Shown piece by piece: positions 1 to 6,213 of a DNA stretch of 6,780 nucleotides. A program made the position numbers and the translations under genes. Origin of the DNA: Ignavibacteriota bacterium (GTDB lineage Bacteria > Bacteroidota > Ignavibacteria > UBA10030 > SZUA-254); the NCBI GenBank assembly GCA_016191715.1, contig JACPVN010000253.1:1-6780 (forward strand), given 5' to 3'. Position 1 is the stretch's first letter; the number at the start of each line of letters is the position of its first letter. A model generated the notes under the pieces. It ran no database searches and had not been told where the DNA came from. It was given only the letters and a program-made list of their open reading frames with translations.

Positions 1-486
1 GGGAACGCCTGTAACCTTTACTGCAACACCGACCAATGGAGGCACATCGCCGTCGTACCGGTGGAAGAAGAATGGTAGTAACGTCGGTACGAACAGTGCA
101 ATGTATTCAGACAATGCTCTTGCCAATAACGATGTCGTATCGTGTGTGATGACTTCTGATGCAACGTGTGCATCACCAACGACGGCAACCAGTAACAGCA
201 TCACGATGACGGTCAATCCGACCATAACGCCGTCGGTGAGCATCAGCGCCGATCCAAGTGGAGCGATCTTACCGGGAACGCCTGTAACCTTTACTGCAAC
301 ACCGACCAATGGAGGCACATCGCCGTCGTACCAGTGGAAGAAGAATGGGAGTAACGTCGGTACGAACAGTGCAATGTATTCAGACAATACTCTTGCCAAT
401 GGTGATGTAATCTCGTGCGTGATGACTTCGAACGCGCCCTGTGCTTCGCCCGGCACTGCGACCAGCAATACGATCACAGCAATGTT
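1..486 (+). repeat. Tandem 273-bp repeat encoding Ig-like domains
   Basis: The sequence starting at position 1 recurs at 274, a period of 273 bp (91 codons). Over the first 115 bases the two copies differ at only two positions (60/333 and 76/349). After that they diverge steadily, and similarity fades around 213/486. The base at 60 changes Gln to Arg in the first visible copy (SYRW against SYQW). Each unit has a Cys in DV(V/I)SCVMTS and a second Cys before ASP, a pattern seen in Ig-like repeats of FCB surface proteins. Since copy one is cut by the window edge, further copies may lie upstream. Confidence 0.93.
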
Positions 487-3400
487 GAAATACACGTTGA
501 CTGTTCAGGCAACAAACGGTAGCGTTACCAAAGACCCCGACCAATCTTCTTATAATTCCGGAACACAAGTGCAACTCACGGCAACTCCAGCAACGGGTTA
601 CCACTTTGTCAATTGGAGCGGCGATTTAGCGGGATCAGAAAATCCCGATACACTCATAATGGACGGAAATAAAACAGTAACAGCAAACTTTGCAATAAAT
701 ACCTACACGCTCACTGCGAGCGCTGTTGGCAATGGTACAATTACTCCTTCTGGAAATGTTGCGGTGCAGTATGGCTCATCGCAGTCGTTCACCACTTCCT
801 CTGATGAAGGGTATCACCTTGACAGTATCGTTGTAGATGGCGTGCGAACGGACTCGCTCGTGAGTTATACGTTCTATAATGTAACAGGCGTTCATTCTAT
901 TACTGCATATTTCTCTATCAATTACTATGCGCTGACAACTCAAGTAACTGGGGGAGGAGCAATAACACGCACTCCTCCCGGAGACACATACGCCCGCGGA
1001 ACAGAAGTAACACTTGTTTCAACGTCGAATGCTCATTTCAATTTTTCAGGGTGGAGCGGTGATACAACGGGGGTAGTGATAAGAAATGACACGCTTATTG
1101 TTACAATGGATGTGGCGAAAACCATTCGAGCAAACTTTGCAATTGTAACCTATACCATCACGGTAACACAAGGAACGAATGGAACGATTTCTCCCGGAAC
1201 TACAACGGTAGATTACGGTTCAAATCAAACGTTTACGATTACTCCCGATTCAAATTATGAAATTGATAGAGTACCCGTAGATGGAAATGATGTCGGAAAA
1301 GTTACTATATATACGTTTTCCAACGTTACGGCAAACCGCACGCTCACTGCGCAATTTAGACCTGGCACGCCGCTATCTTCTATTACTGTTCTCGTACCCA
1401 ATGGAAACGAAATATGGAGAGTGGGGCAAACTTATACGATGAGTTGGTCGAAAGTGAAAGTTGCTTCTGTGAAAGTCGAATATACCATTGATAGTGGAAG
1501 GACGTGGAACGTTATAACTTCCTCTACCGCTGCAACAGACACATCCTGGACAATTCCCGATTTACCATCAGGGGTTACTCTAAGAAGTGCGCGTGTGCGA
1601 ATCTCAAGCGTGACTAACAGCGCAGTGAATGATGAGAGTGACGCACAGTTTATCATCCAAAATCTTATCCAGCCATCAACCTCTGGCACAACACGAAGTT
1701 TGAGAGATGTAGCTTTTAGCGGACAAACCGGATATGTTGTTGGTGATAGTGGTACTATCCTGAAAACGACCAATGGCGGACAAACATGGAGTACGCCGAA
1801 GAATACTAATCTTCCTGCGAATGTAAACTGGAAAGCTATATATCTTTTTGACGCCTCAATTTGTCTTGTATTAGGTTCACAAGGCAATAATGCTGTTCTA
1901 TATTCTACATTTAACGGTGCAAGGAGTTGGAGCCATGAAAACACTATTAACCAAATCAAAGCTAATGATATCGCCCGAGCTGGTGGTATAGGTTATATTA
2001 TTGTTGGAGATAGTGGAAAAATCTCAGCACTCGCGACACCTACTTCAGCACCGCCAAATGTGCACTTATTCGGTATTACTTCTGCAGGCGATAGTGTTTT
2101 TCGATGTGGTCGGTATTGGTGTGCGAATCCCGTTTTATATGTTGTGGGTGCAAATGGTACTATCTTGAGGTTAAAATGGACCAGTCAACTGCTTTTGAGC
2201 CAATTATCAAGTGGGGTTACTACAAACCTCAAAAGTGTCAGTTTTATTAACATCAATACGGGATGGGTAGTCGGAGACAGTGGAACAATTCTGAAAACGA
2301 CAAATGGCGGAACAAACTGGACACAACAGGCAAGTCCTACAACGGTGAATTTAAATGGAATAAGTATGTCTTCGGCAACATCGGGCTGGGTCGTTGGCGA
2401 CAACGGAACAATACTCAAGTACACACCTCCGACATCGAAAGCAAAATGGAGAGCAGGGGTGCAATCTGATGAAAGTGTATGGACGCAAGTTGAAAGCGGA
2501 ACTACTAATGATTTAACGGTTGCCTCAGTTACGGATAACGGCTCGTTTGTAACAGTAGGTGATTCGGGAACTGCGCTCACAAGTCAGGCAAAAACTCTTA
2601 TACTAAGTTCTCCGACCGGGGGAGGAAATTATATCGCAGGTCAATCACTCCCAATCACGTGGTCGAGTGATGGAGTTGAATTTGTTAAAATAGAATACTC
2701 CGCCGATTCCGGGCAAACGTGGCTCTCCGTTACAGAAGTCGTTTCTGCCTCTGCGGGAAGTTACAACTGGACAACGCCGGGCACAACGGCGCCGTACGTT
2801 GTTGTTGCAATTACCGATGTCGAAGACTCGACGGTGAACGATGCAAGCGATTCTACTTTCGCACTCGTTTCCGATGTTGCAATGTTCCGCACGTTCAAAG
2901 CGGATACGTTGCTCTCGAAAAAAGGAGTAACTCTGAAATTTGATAAGTTAAAAAATCTCACTTCAGGTAAAGGAAACATCCGTACTGCGGCAGAGCATGT
3001 ATTCCGGCGCTTGAGATCAATGAAGGGCGCTACCTTCCTCGGTAAAGCACAAACGGATAAAACGTTGAAGAAGAAACTCGGATGGATTGCGCTTAGTACG
3101 GCTAATCAACTCGGCAAGATGTTCACCGCACCTCATACAGGCACATCGTATCCGATAGATTCGGTCCGGTCGCCTGCGCCAAGGAAATCGAAGAAACTTT
3201 TCGGCGCATTAAAGCCGACAAGAAAAGCGTACAACAATCCTGCGTGGGAACAGGGAATCATCTTCAGATTGAACCTGATTGCAAGCAGTATGGGTATCAC
3301 TCCTCCCGGTTTCGGCGATTTGGTATTGGATACGACCTCAGTACTGAACGGCAAGCAATTGCAGGGAATGACACTCTCAGATGTCGGGGGCTGGATGGAT

Positions 3401-4021
3401 AGCGTCATGACGTGGTGGGATACACTCGACTACGACAACAGTGAGGATTATGCTGAACTTGCACAATTCACTTCACTGTTGCGAAATATCAACGAAGCGT
3501 TTTACGATTCGATAACATTCAGCAACTCGTACATTGATTCAACCGCTGTGATAAAAGGTGATTCAAACCTCTCGGCGAAGATTCTGAAACCAATGAATCC
3601 GTTTGCGATGTACTTACGGGGAGTGATAACTGCATCGCAGTCAAGCGGATTATTGAAATATGTACTTGGAAGTGAATCAAGGTCAGTTGCAATCCAACCG
3701 ACATTCGATGAAGAGACAGAGATTCCGTATGAGTATGAACTCTATCAAAACTATCCTAATCCGTTCAACCCTTCGACAGTTATTCGTTACTCGTTACCGG
3801 TTAATGGTTTGGTTACGCTCAAAGTGTATAACATGCTCGGTCAGGAAGTCGCAACGATTCTGAACAATGAAGAAATGGAAAGTGGTGAGTATGAACTACC
3901 ATTTAACGCGACCAATTTTGCCAGCGGCGTGTATTTCTATCGCATCAATGTTGAAAGCGTTGATGAGGATGGGATGAAACAAGCATTCACTGATGTGAAG
4001 AGGATGTTGATGATGAAGTGA
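2..4021 (+). CDS. Large modular T9SS-secreted surface protein, 5' end outside window
   Basis: The frame is open from the left edge to TGA at 4019-4021, giving 1339 visible residues. The Met at 101 is not the start, because the frame upstream of it encodes the same repeat domain as the one after it. Visible domains in order: partial Ig-like repeat (residues 1-71) and full Ig-like repeat (72-162) with a YxWKKNG core and paired Cys; four InlB-B/divergent-repeat domains (164-452) with GYHFVNWSGD-type and TANF endings; a beta-sandwich with a VPNGNEIWRVG start (461-553); a Ycf48/BNR-like propeller (560-861) with repeated VGDSGTILKTTNGG motifs; a second beta-sandwich with an SPTGGGNYIAGQ start (864-956); a region of unassigned fold (957-1233); and a T9SS type A-like sorting domain (1244-1339). 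Known of such proteins: they are exported by Sec, cross the outer membrane by T9SS, and are then released or anchored on the surface. The ligand is unknown; an adhesin-like or cell-surface structural role is inference. The signal peptide lies outside the window. A hairpin terminator follows 50 bases after the stop. Confidence 0.93.
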   Translation, partial: GTPVTFTATPTNGGTSPSYRWKKNGSNVGTNSAMYSDNALANNDVVSCVMTSDATCASPTTATSNSITMTVNPTITPSVSISADPSGAILPGTPVTFTATPTNGGTSPSYQWKKNGSNVGTNSAMYSDNTLANGDVISCVMTSNAPCASPGTATSNTITAMLKYTLTVQATNGSVTKDPDQSSYNSGTQVQLTATPATGYHFVNWSGDLAGSENPDTLIMDGNKTVTANFAINTYTLTASAVGNGTITPSGNVAVQYGSSQSFTTSSDEGYHLDSIVVDGVRTDSLVSYTFYNVTGVHSITAYFSINYYALTTQVTGGGAITRTPPGDTYARGTEVTLVSTSNAHFNFSGWSGDTTGVVIRNDTLIVTMDVAKTIRANFAIVTYTITVTQGTNGTISPGTTTVDYGSNQTFTITPDSNYEIDRVPVDGNDVGKVTIYTFSNVTANRTLTAQFRPGTPLSSITVLVPNGNEIWRVGQTYTMSWSKVKVASVKVEYTIDSGRTWNVITSSTAATDTSWTIPDLPSGVTLRSARVRISSVTNSAVNDESDAQFIIQNLIQPSTSGTTRSLRDVAFSGQTGYVVGDSGTILKTTNGGQTWSTPKNTNLPANVNWKAIYLFDASICLVLGSQGNNAVLYSTFNGARSWSHENTINQIKANDIARAGGIGYIIVGDSGKISALATPTSAPPNVHLFGITSAGDSVFRCGRYWCANPVLYVVGANGTILRLKWTSQLLLSQLSSGVTTNLKSVSFININTGWVVGDSGTILKTTNGGTNWTQQASPTTVNLNGISMSSATSGWVVGDNGTILKYTPPTSKAKWRAGVQSDESVWTQVESGTTNDLTVASVTDNGSFVTVGDSGTALTSQAKTLILSSPTGGGNYIAGQSLPITWSSDGVEFVKIEYSADSGQTWLSVTEVVSASAGSYNWTTPGTTAPYVVVAITDVEDSTVNDASDSTFALVSDVAMFRTFKADTLLSKKGVTLKFDKLKNLTSGKGNIRTAAEHVFRRLRSMKGATFLGKAQTDKTLKKKLGWIALSTANQLGKMFTAPHTGTSYPIDSVRSPAPRKSKKLFGALKPTRKAYNNPAWEQGIIFRLNLIASSMGITPPGFGDLVLDTTSVLNGKQLQGMTLSDVGGWMDSVMTWWDTLDYDNSEDYAELAQFTSLLRNINEAFYDSITFSNSYIDSTAVIKGDSNLSAKILKPMNPFAMYLRGVITASQSSGLLKYVLGSESRSVAIQPTFDEETEIPYEYELYQNYPNPFNPSTVIRYSLPVNGLVTLKVYNMLGQEVATILNNEEMESGEYELPFNATNFASGVYFYRINVESVDEDGMKQAFTDVKRMLMMK
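491..1357 (+). repeat. Four InlB-B / divergent bacterial repeat domains
   Basis: Within the large protein, four units of about 70 residues start at nt 491, 704, 926 and 1151. Each opens with an aromatic-rich strand (YTLTV, YTLTA, YALTT, YTITV), followed by a Gly-rich turn (NGS, NGTITPSG, GGAI, NGTISPG), a TxTxSxxxx or QxTATP strand, and a closing AxF strand (TANFA, TAYFS, RANFA, TAQF). Units 1 and 3 have the W-S-G-D core (NWSGD, GWSGD). Units 2 and 4 instead carry a VDG turn (VVDGV, PVDGN). The types therefore alternate A-B-A-B, which suggests duplication of a two-domain block. These repeats form small beta-folds that act as spacers or binding stalks in surface proteins. DNA identity between units is low, so the duplication is old. 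Confidence 0.85.
1679..2584 (+). repeat. Seven-fold Ycf48/BNR-like beta-propeller repeat region
   Basis: The motif hhVGDSGTILKTTNGGxxW recurs within the large protein. Taking its first Gly codon as a marker, copies sit at nt 1742, 1874, 2006, 2147, 2273, 2396 and 2558, spaced 132, 132, 141, 126, 123 and 162 bases (41-54 residues). The copies at 1742 and 2273 are near consensus and end in NGG-x-x-W. The copy at 1874 is degenerate (VLGSQGN, then STFNGARSW), and those at 2006, 2147 and 2558 keep only the first half. Seven units of this size match the seven-bladed propeller of the Ycf48/HCF136 family. In FCB surface proteins such domains occur apart from photosynthesis, so a photosystem assembly role is not implied. 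The blade count is my reading of motif spacing. Confidence 0.75.
3731..4018 (+). other. T9SS C-terminal sorting domain
   Basis: The last 96 residues of the large protein begin YELYQNYPNPFNPST (from nt 3731), then SLP, a KVYNMLGQEV strand, a GEYELPFNA strand and FASGVYFYRINV, and end with a basic KRMLMMK tail. This order (YPNPFNP box, three or four short beta strands, GVYFYR, basic end) is the type A-like sorting signal recognised by the T9SS outer-membrane machinery and often removed on export. It is the strongest taxonomic marker in the window. No T9SS machinery gene is visible here. Confidence 0.93.
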
Positions 4022-4062
4022 TGAGTAGCTTGCCCTGTTTTGCGGGATGAAAATAACGAGTA

Positions 4063-4095
4063 GTACAGAAAGCCCACCTTGTTATAAGATGGGCT
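4063..4095 (-). terminator. Same hairpin as possible terminator of the transporter gene
   Basis: Read on the minus strand, the hairpin starts four bases after the TAA stop of the EamA gene (4101-4099). The C-A mismatch of the plus strand becomes a G-U wobble, so the 10-bp stem is fully paired in this transcript. The following tract is short (TTTCTGT), so termination here may be weaker than on the plus strand. The two convergent genes therefore seem to share one bidirectional terminator. Confidence 0.6.
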
Positions 4096-4105
4096 TTTTT
4101 ATTTT
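4071..4105 (+). terminator. Rho-independent terminator of the surface-protein gene
   Basis: The left arm AGCCCACCTT (4071-4080) pairs with AAGATGGGCT (4086-4095) around a 5-base loop, leaving one C-A mismatch in a 10-bp stem. A run of six T (4095-4100) and further T-rich sequence follow. It lies 50 bases after the stop of the large gene, which fits a terminator for that transcript. Confidence 0.85.
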
Positions 4106-4980
4106 CCCAAATTTTTATTCAGAAACGGAATGAATCCTGAAAATTCGGATACGAACAATCCGATGATAATGATTGCCGCGCCAATCAATCCGACCGTGCC
4201 GAGAACTTCGTCTCTAACATAATACGCAAATGTTGCGGCAATAACCGGTTCGAGAGTAAAGATAACGGCGGCGCGTGTTGGCGTTGTATCTCCTTGAAAA
4301 CGGTTTTGAATCCATGTTGTGAGAATTGTTGCAAAGATGGTCAGGTACAGCAGAGAAGATATCAAATCAGAGTTGTAGGAGAAGCGAATATCTTCAAAAA
4401 GTAAAGCAGAGGTAATTCCAAGTATTGCACAAACGAACAATTGCATGAAGGTAAGAATATCTCTGTCATCGCGTTGCGAAACAACATCTAAATAGACAAT
4501 ATAAAATCCGAATGATACCGCGCAGAGAAGAGTAAGCGCATCACCTATGTTAAAAGCGGAACCTTCAGGAGATGTTAGAAGAAATAATCCTACTGCGGAA
4601 AGAATAACGCCCATGATGTTTCCCAGCATCGGCAGACGTTTTTCAACGAAGAACTGAACGATAGGAGTGAAGACGACTAACATTCCCGTAAAGAACGCCG
4701 ACTTGGAAGCGGTCGTATATTGCAAGCCAACTGTTTGAACCGCAAATCCAAAGTAAAGAAAAAGTCCGAGGATGATTCCGCTTTTGAGAACTGAAGTTGT
4801 CATCGAGCGAATTTTCTTGTAGAAGATGAGAAATAAAATCGCCGAAGAGAGAAGAAATCTCAGCGTGATGAAGAAAAGGGGAGAGGCATCATCAAGCGAA
4901 CCTTTGACTACAACAAACGTACTTCCCCAAACGAATGTGGTCAGGAAGAGGAGAAATTCTGCTTTTGGTTGTTTGCTCAA
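4099..4980 (-). CDS. DMT-superfamily EamA-type transporter
   Basis: The product has 293 residues, the usual size of a ten-helix drug/metabolite transporter. It shows two homologous five-helix EamA halves (about 8-137 and 147-280). Likely membrane segments are near residues 8-26, 35-54, 66-85, 94-113, 118-136, 147-165, 175-194, 205-223, 235-254 and 260-279. Family signs are the FVWGSTFVVVK stretch in helix 1, a TTASKSAFFTG segment before helix 4, and FTLEPVIAATFAYYVRDEVLG in helices 9-10, with the typical EPV and the Glu near the second-half end. Family members export small metabolites, often amino acids or their analogues, through the inner membrane; the substrate here cannot be read from sequence. 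The start is TTG at 4980-4978, because an in-frame TAA directly precedes it and the first internal Met is at residue 60. No Shine-Dalgarno is seen. It follows the DUF362 gene after 114 bases of heptamer repeats. Confidence 0.92.
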   Translation of the reverse strand: MSKQPKAEFLLFLTTFVWGSTFVVVKGSLDDASPLFFITLRFLLSSAILFLIFYKKIRSMTTSVLKSGIILGLFLYFGFAVQTVGLQYTTASKSAFFTGMLVVFTPIVQFFVEKRLPMLGNIMGVILSAVGLFLLTSPEGSAFNIGDALTLLCAVSFGFYIVYLDVVSQRDDRDILTFMQLFVCAILGITSALLFEDIRFSYNSDLISSLLYLTIFATILTTWIQNRFQGDTTPTRAAVIFTLEPVIAATFAYYVRDEVLGTVGLIGAAIIIIGLFVSEFSGFIPFLNKNLGK

Positions 4981-4983
4981 TTA
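4978..4983 (-). promoter_or_regulatory. TTG start directly after an in-frame TAA
   Basis: On the minus strand the codons are TAA (4983-4981) then TTG (4980-4978), followed by Ser-Lys-Gln. The upstream stop leaves TTG as the only start able to include the first transmembrane helix. There is no purine-rich ribosome site in the preceding 20 bases, which consist of CA-rich heptamer sequence. Initiation may rely on leaderless-like or A-rich contacts, or be inefficient. Confidence 0.65.
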
Positions 4984-5038
4984 GTTTGTGGTTGAATGTT
5001 GACGGTTGGTGGTTACGGGTTTGGGGTTACAAGTTCGA
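4983..5038 (+). repeat. Left heptamer array, consensus GGTTNNN
   Basis: Eight consecutive 7-base units in strict register start at 4983, 4990, 4997, 5004, 5011, 5018, 5025 and 5032. All have GTT at positions 2-4. Five of the eight start GGTT (for example GGTTGAA, GGTTGGT, GGTTACG); the others start AGTT or TGTT. The last three bases of each unit vary. A 7-base period is incompatible with coding, and no reading frame is supported here. Confidence 0.8.
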
Positions 5039-5091
5039 GAATTGTCAACAACCTAAAAAAACTACAAACCACAAACCCGAAACCTCTAACC
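5004..5091. repeat. Imperfect inverted repeat made by the two heptamer arrays
   Basis: The 25 bases at 5004-5028 and the 25 at 5067-5091 are complementary at 21 positions; mismatches are at 5071, 5080, 5085 and 5087 of the right arm. The loop is 38 bases and contains a run of seven A (5055-5061). A competing 10-bp perfect pairing exists between GTTTGTGGTT (4984-4993) and AACCACAAAC (5067-5076), and TGTTGAC (4997-5003) matches GTCAACA (5044-5050). In the minus-strand transcript the large stem would lie just after the DUF362 stop. It lacks a U-tract in the right place for a standard terminator. Confidence 0.7.
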
Positions 5092-5094
5092 ATT
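5060..5094 (+). repeat. Right heptamer array, consensus AACCNNN
   Basis: Five 7-base units in register start at 5060, 5067, 5074, 5081 and 5088. Four begin AACC (AACCACA, AACCCGA, AACCTCT, AACCATT) and the first begins AACT. AACC is the complement of GGTT, so this is the same motif family as the left array, facing the other way. The array ends at 5094, one base before the stop codon of the DUF362 gene. Confidence 0.78.
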
Positions 5095-6213
5095 TTACGC
5101 TGCATTCGTTTTATCTTTCCAAACCTCACCGGTTTCATATTGCGTGAAGAGTTTTCCCCAATGTGTTTCTGTTTTCCAATGTTCAAAAACTTTCCGGTCT
5201 TTCAGGGGCCAACGATAGTAATCGTGGTATGCTTCGGAACCCATGATGAAGACATTGACGAGCGGAGTATGGAAGAATAGTTTTTGCATTCCTTTCAGCG
5301 GACCGAACCACATGAGGTCTCCAATCATGCTTGCGCCGTTATCACCGACGTGAAATCCCCAAGATTCGTTGGAGATATCTGCGCCGACAATTTCAATATC
5401 ACGCACATCGCCAACACCGAGTTTATCCTGATGCGCGATATTGATGTATTCAATACTGAGGGGGTCAAAGCCCATCATCTTTGCGGCGACAGCATCAATC
5501 GCAACCTGGTCTGCGCTGGCAAGCATATAATCTTTTATGACCGGAAACATTGTTCTGGGACCGGGACCGTTGCCTGCTGTTGTTCCATCCATCACTGCAA
5601 ATATTCCTGCGTGAATTTCTTTCTGAATGGCAAGTAAATCAACCAGCGTTTTGTGAATCCATGAGTGAGTGTAATGCCGTTTCGTATTTAATAAACCACC
5701 AAATGCGTTCTTCATCGCTCCCGTTGTTGTTGTGTAGATGTGGCACTTCACCGTAGGCAAATGAATTATGTTCTTTCCTTCAAAATAATCCGGGATGGTA
5801 ATTCCTTCAGGATAAATTTTATTCAACACGTGCATTCGCGCTTTCGGGTTGTACGTTTTCCACGTAATGTCTTCTTCTTTGAAATTGTACAGCACCGGAA
5901 TATCATATCGCTTGAAAATCGGAACGTAATTGTTCAGGTCTTCGCCTTTGAACGCATTTGTAACAACAGTTTTATTCTGTACGCAGGTGATATCGTTGTA
6001 CCCGGCATTGCGGAGTGCGAGAACTGTTCCTTCCATCTGCCACGGAGTTGTGTTTGCGGCGGGGAAAGGGAAGTGCCATGAAATATTGTCCTTCAGAATT
6101 GTCGTTGTACTTTTTGCGAGCGTCTGCTCGAATCCGGCAAGGTGCATGAGTTGTTCAACATCTTGAAGAATTGTTTTCGGTGTAACTTTCAGAACAGCGA
6201 CGTTTGATTTCAT
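5095..6213 (-). CDS. DUF362 domain protein
   Basis: The product has 372 residues with the conserved blocks of the DUF362 family: HLPTVKCH (151-158), TGAMKNAFGGLL (164-175), DGTTAGNGPGP (209-219) and LASADQVAIDAVAAKMMGFDP (231-251). DUF362 has no settled biochemical role; some members carry a ferredoxin domain, but this one has only two Cys (77 and 157) and so no iron-sulfur motif. No signal peptide or membrane segment is evident, so it is probably cytoplasmic. A C-terminal part (about 285-372) rich in Trp, His and Tyr has no match I recognise. The ATG at 6213-6211 overlaps the TGA of the UbiA-like gene (ATGA), which indicates translational coupling and supports this start; no Shine-Dalgarno is visible. 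Coupling to a polyprenyl-phosphate enzyme is the only functional hint. The family call is firm; the function is unknown. Confidence 0.88.
   Translation of the reverse strand: MKSNVAVLKVTPKTILQDVEQLMHLAGFEQTLAKSTTTILKDNISWHFPFPAANTTPWQMEGTVLALRNAGYNDITCVQNKTVVTNAFKGEDLNNYVPIFKRYDIPVLYNFKEEDITWKTYNPKARMHVLNKIYPEGITIPDYFEGKNIIHLPTVKCHIYTTTTGAMKNAFGGLLNTKRHYTHSWIHKTLVDLLAIQKEIHAGIFAVMDGTTAGNGPGPRTMFPVIKDYMLASADQVAIDAVAAKMMGFDPLSIEYINIAHQDKLGVGDVRDIEIVGADISNESWGFHVGDNGASMIGDLMWFGPLKGMQKLFFHTPLVNVFIMGSEAYHDYYRWPLKDRKVFEHWKTETHWGKLFTQYETGEVWKDKTNAA
6210..6213 (-). promoter_or_regulatory. ATGA stop/start overlap
   Basis: On the minus strand the TGA (6212-6210) of the UbiA-like gene overlaps the ATG (6213-6211) of the DUF362 gene. 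Such 4-base overlaps usually mean that ribosomes finishing the first gene restart on the second, so the two proteins are made from one transcript at linked levels. Confidence 0.85.

Noticed and set aside
101..103. ATG at 101 as the start of the large surface-protein gene
   Set aside because: The frame is open to the left edge and residues before it match the same part of the second Ig-like repeat, so it is an internal Met.
1432..1959. Minus-strand open frame of 175 codons
   Set aside because: It lies wholly inside the large plus-strand gene and shows no family pattern; it reflects codon composition of the coding strand.
2095..2140. Possible frameshift in the large gene at the Cys-rich segment FRCGRYWC
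   Set aside because: The composition is unlike the flanks, but the propeller motif resumes in the same frame at 2147 with normal spacing, so no frameshift is needed.
2185..2580. Minus-strand open frame of 131 codons inside the propeller region
   Set aside because: Its repetitive protein (VPLSPTT repeated) is the reverse reading of the GDSGT repeats, so it is a shadow.
1679..2584. A photosystem II assembly role for the Ycf48-like domain
   Set aside because: The domain is within a T9SS-secreted protein with adhesin-like repeats, and no photosynthesis gene is nearby.
5045..5050. TTGACA on the minus strand as a promoter -35 box for the transporter
   Set aside because: No fitting -10 element lies 16-18 bases downstream, and the hexamer is part of the inverted heptamer repeats. 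A promoter of the Bacteroidota type was not found either.
4983..5094. CRISPR array
   Set aside because: The units are 7 bases long with no spacers, and the conserved part is four bases; this is a short tandem repeat, not a CRISPR.
5284..6166. Several plus-strand open frames opposite the DUF362 gene
   Set aside because: They overlap a well-supported minus-strand gene with clear family motifs and have no recognisable features.
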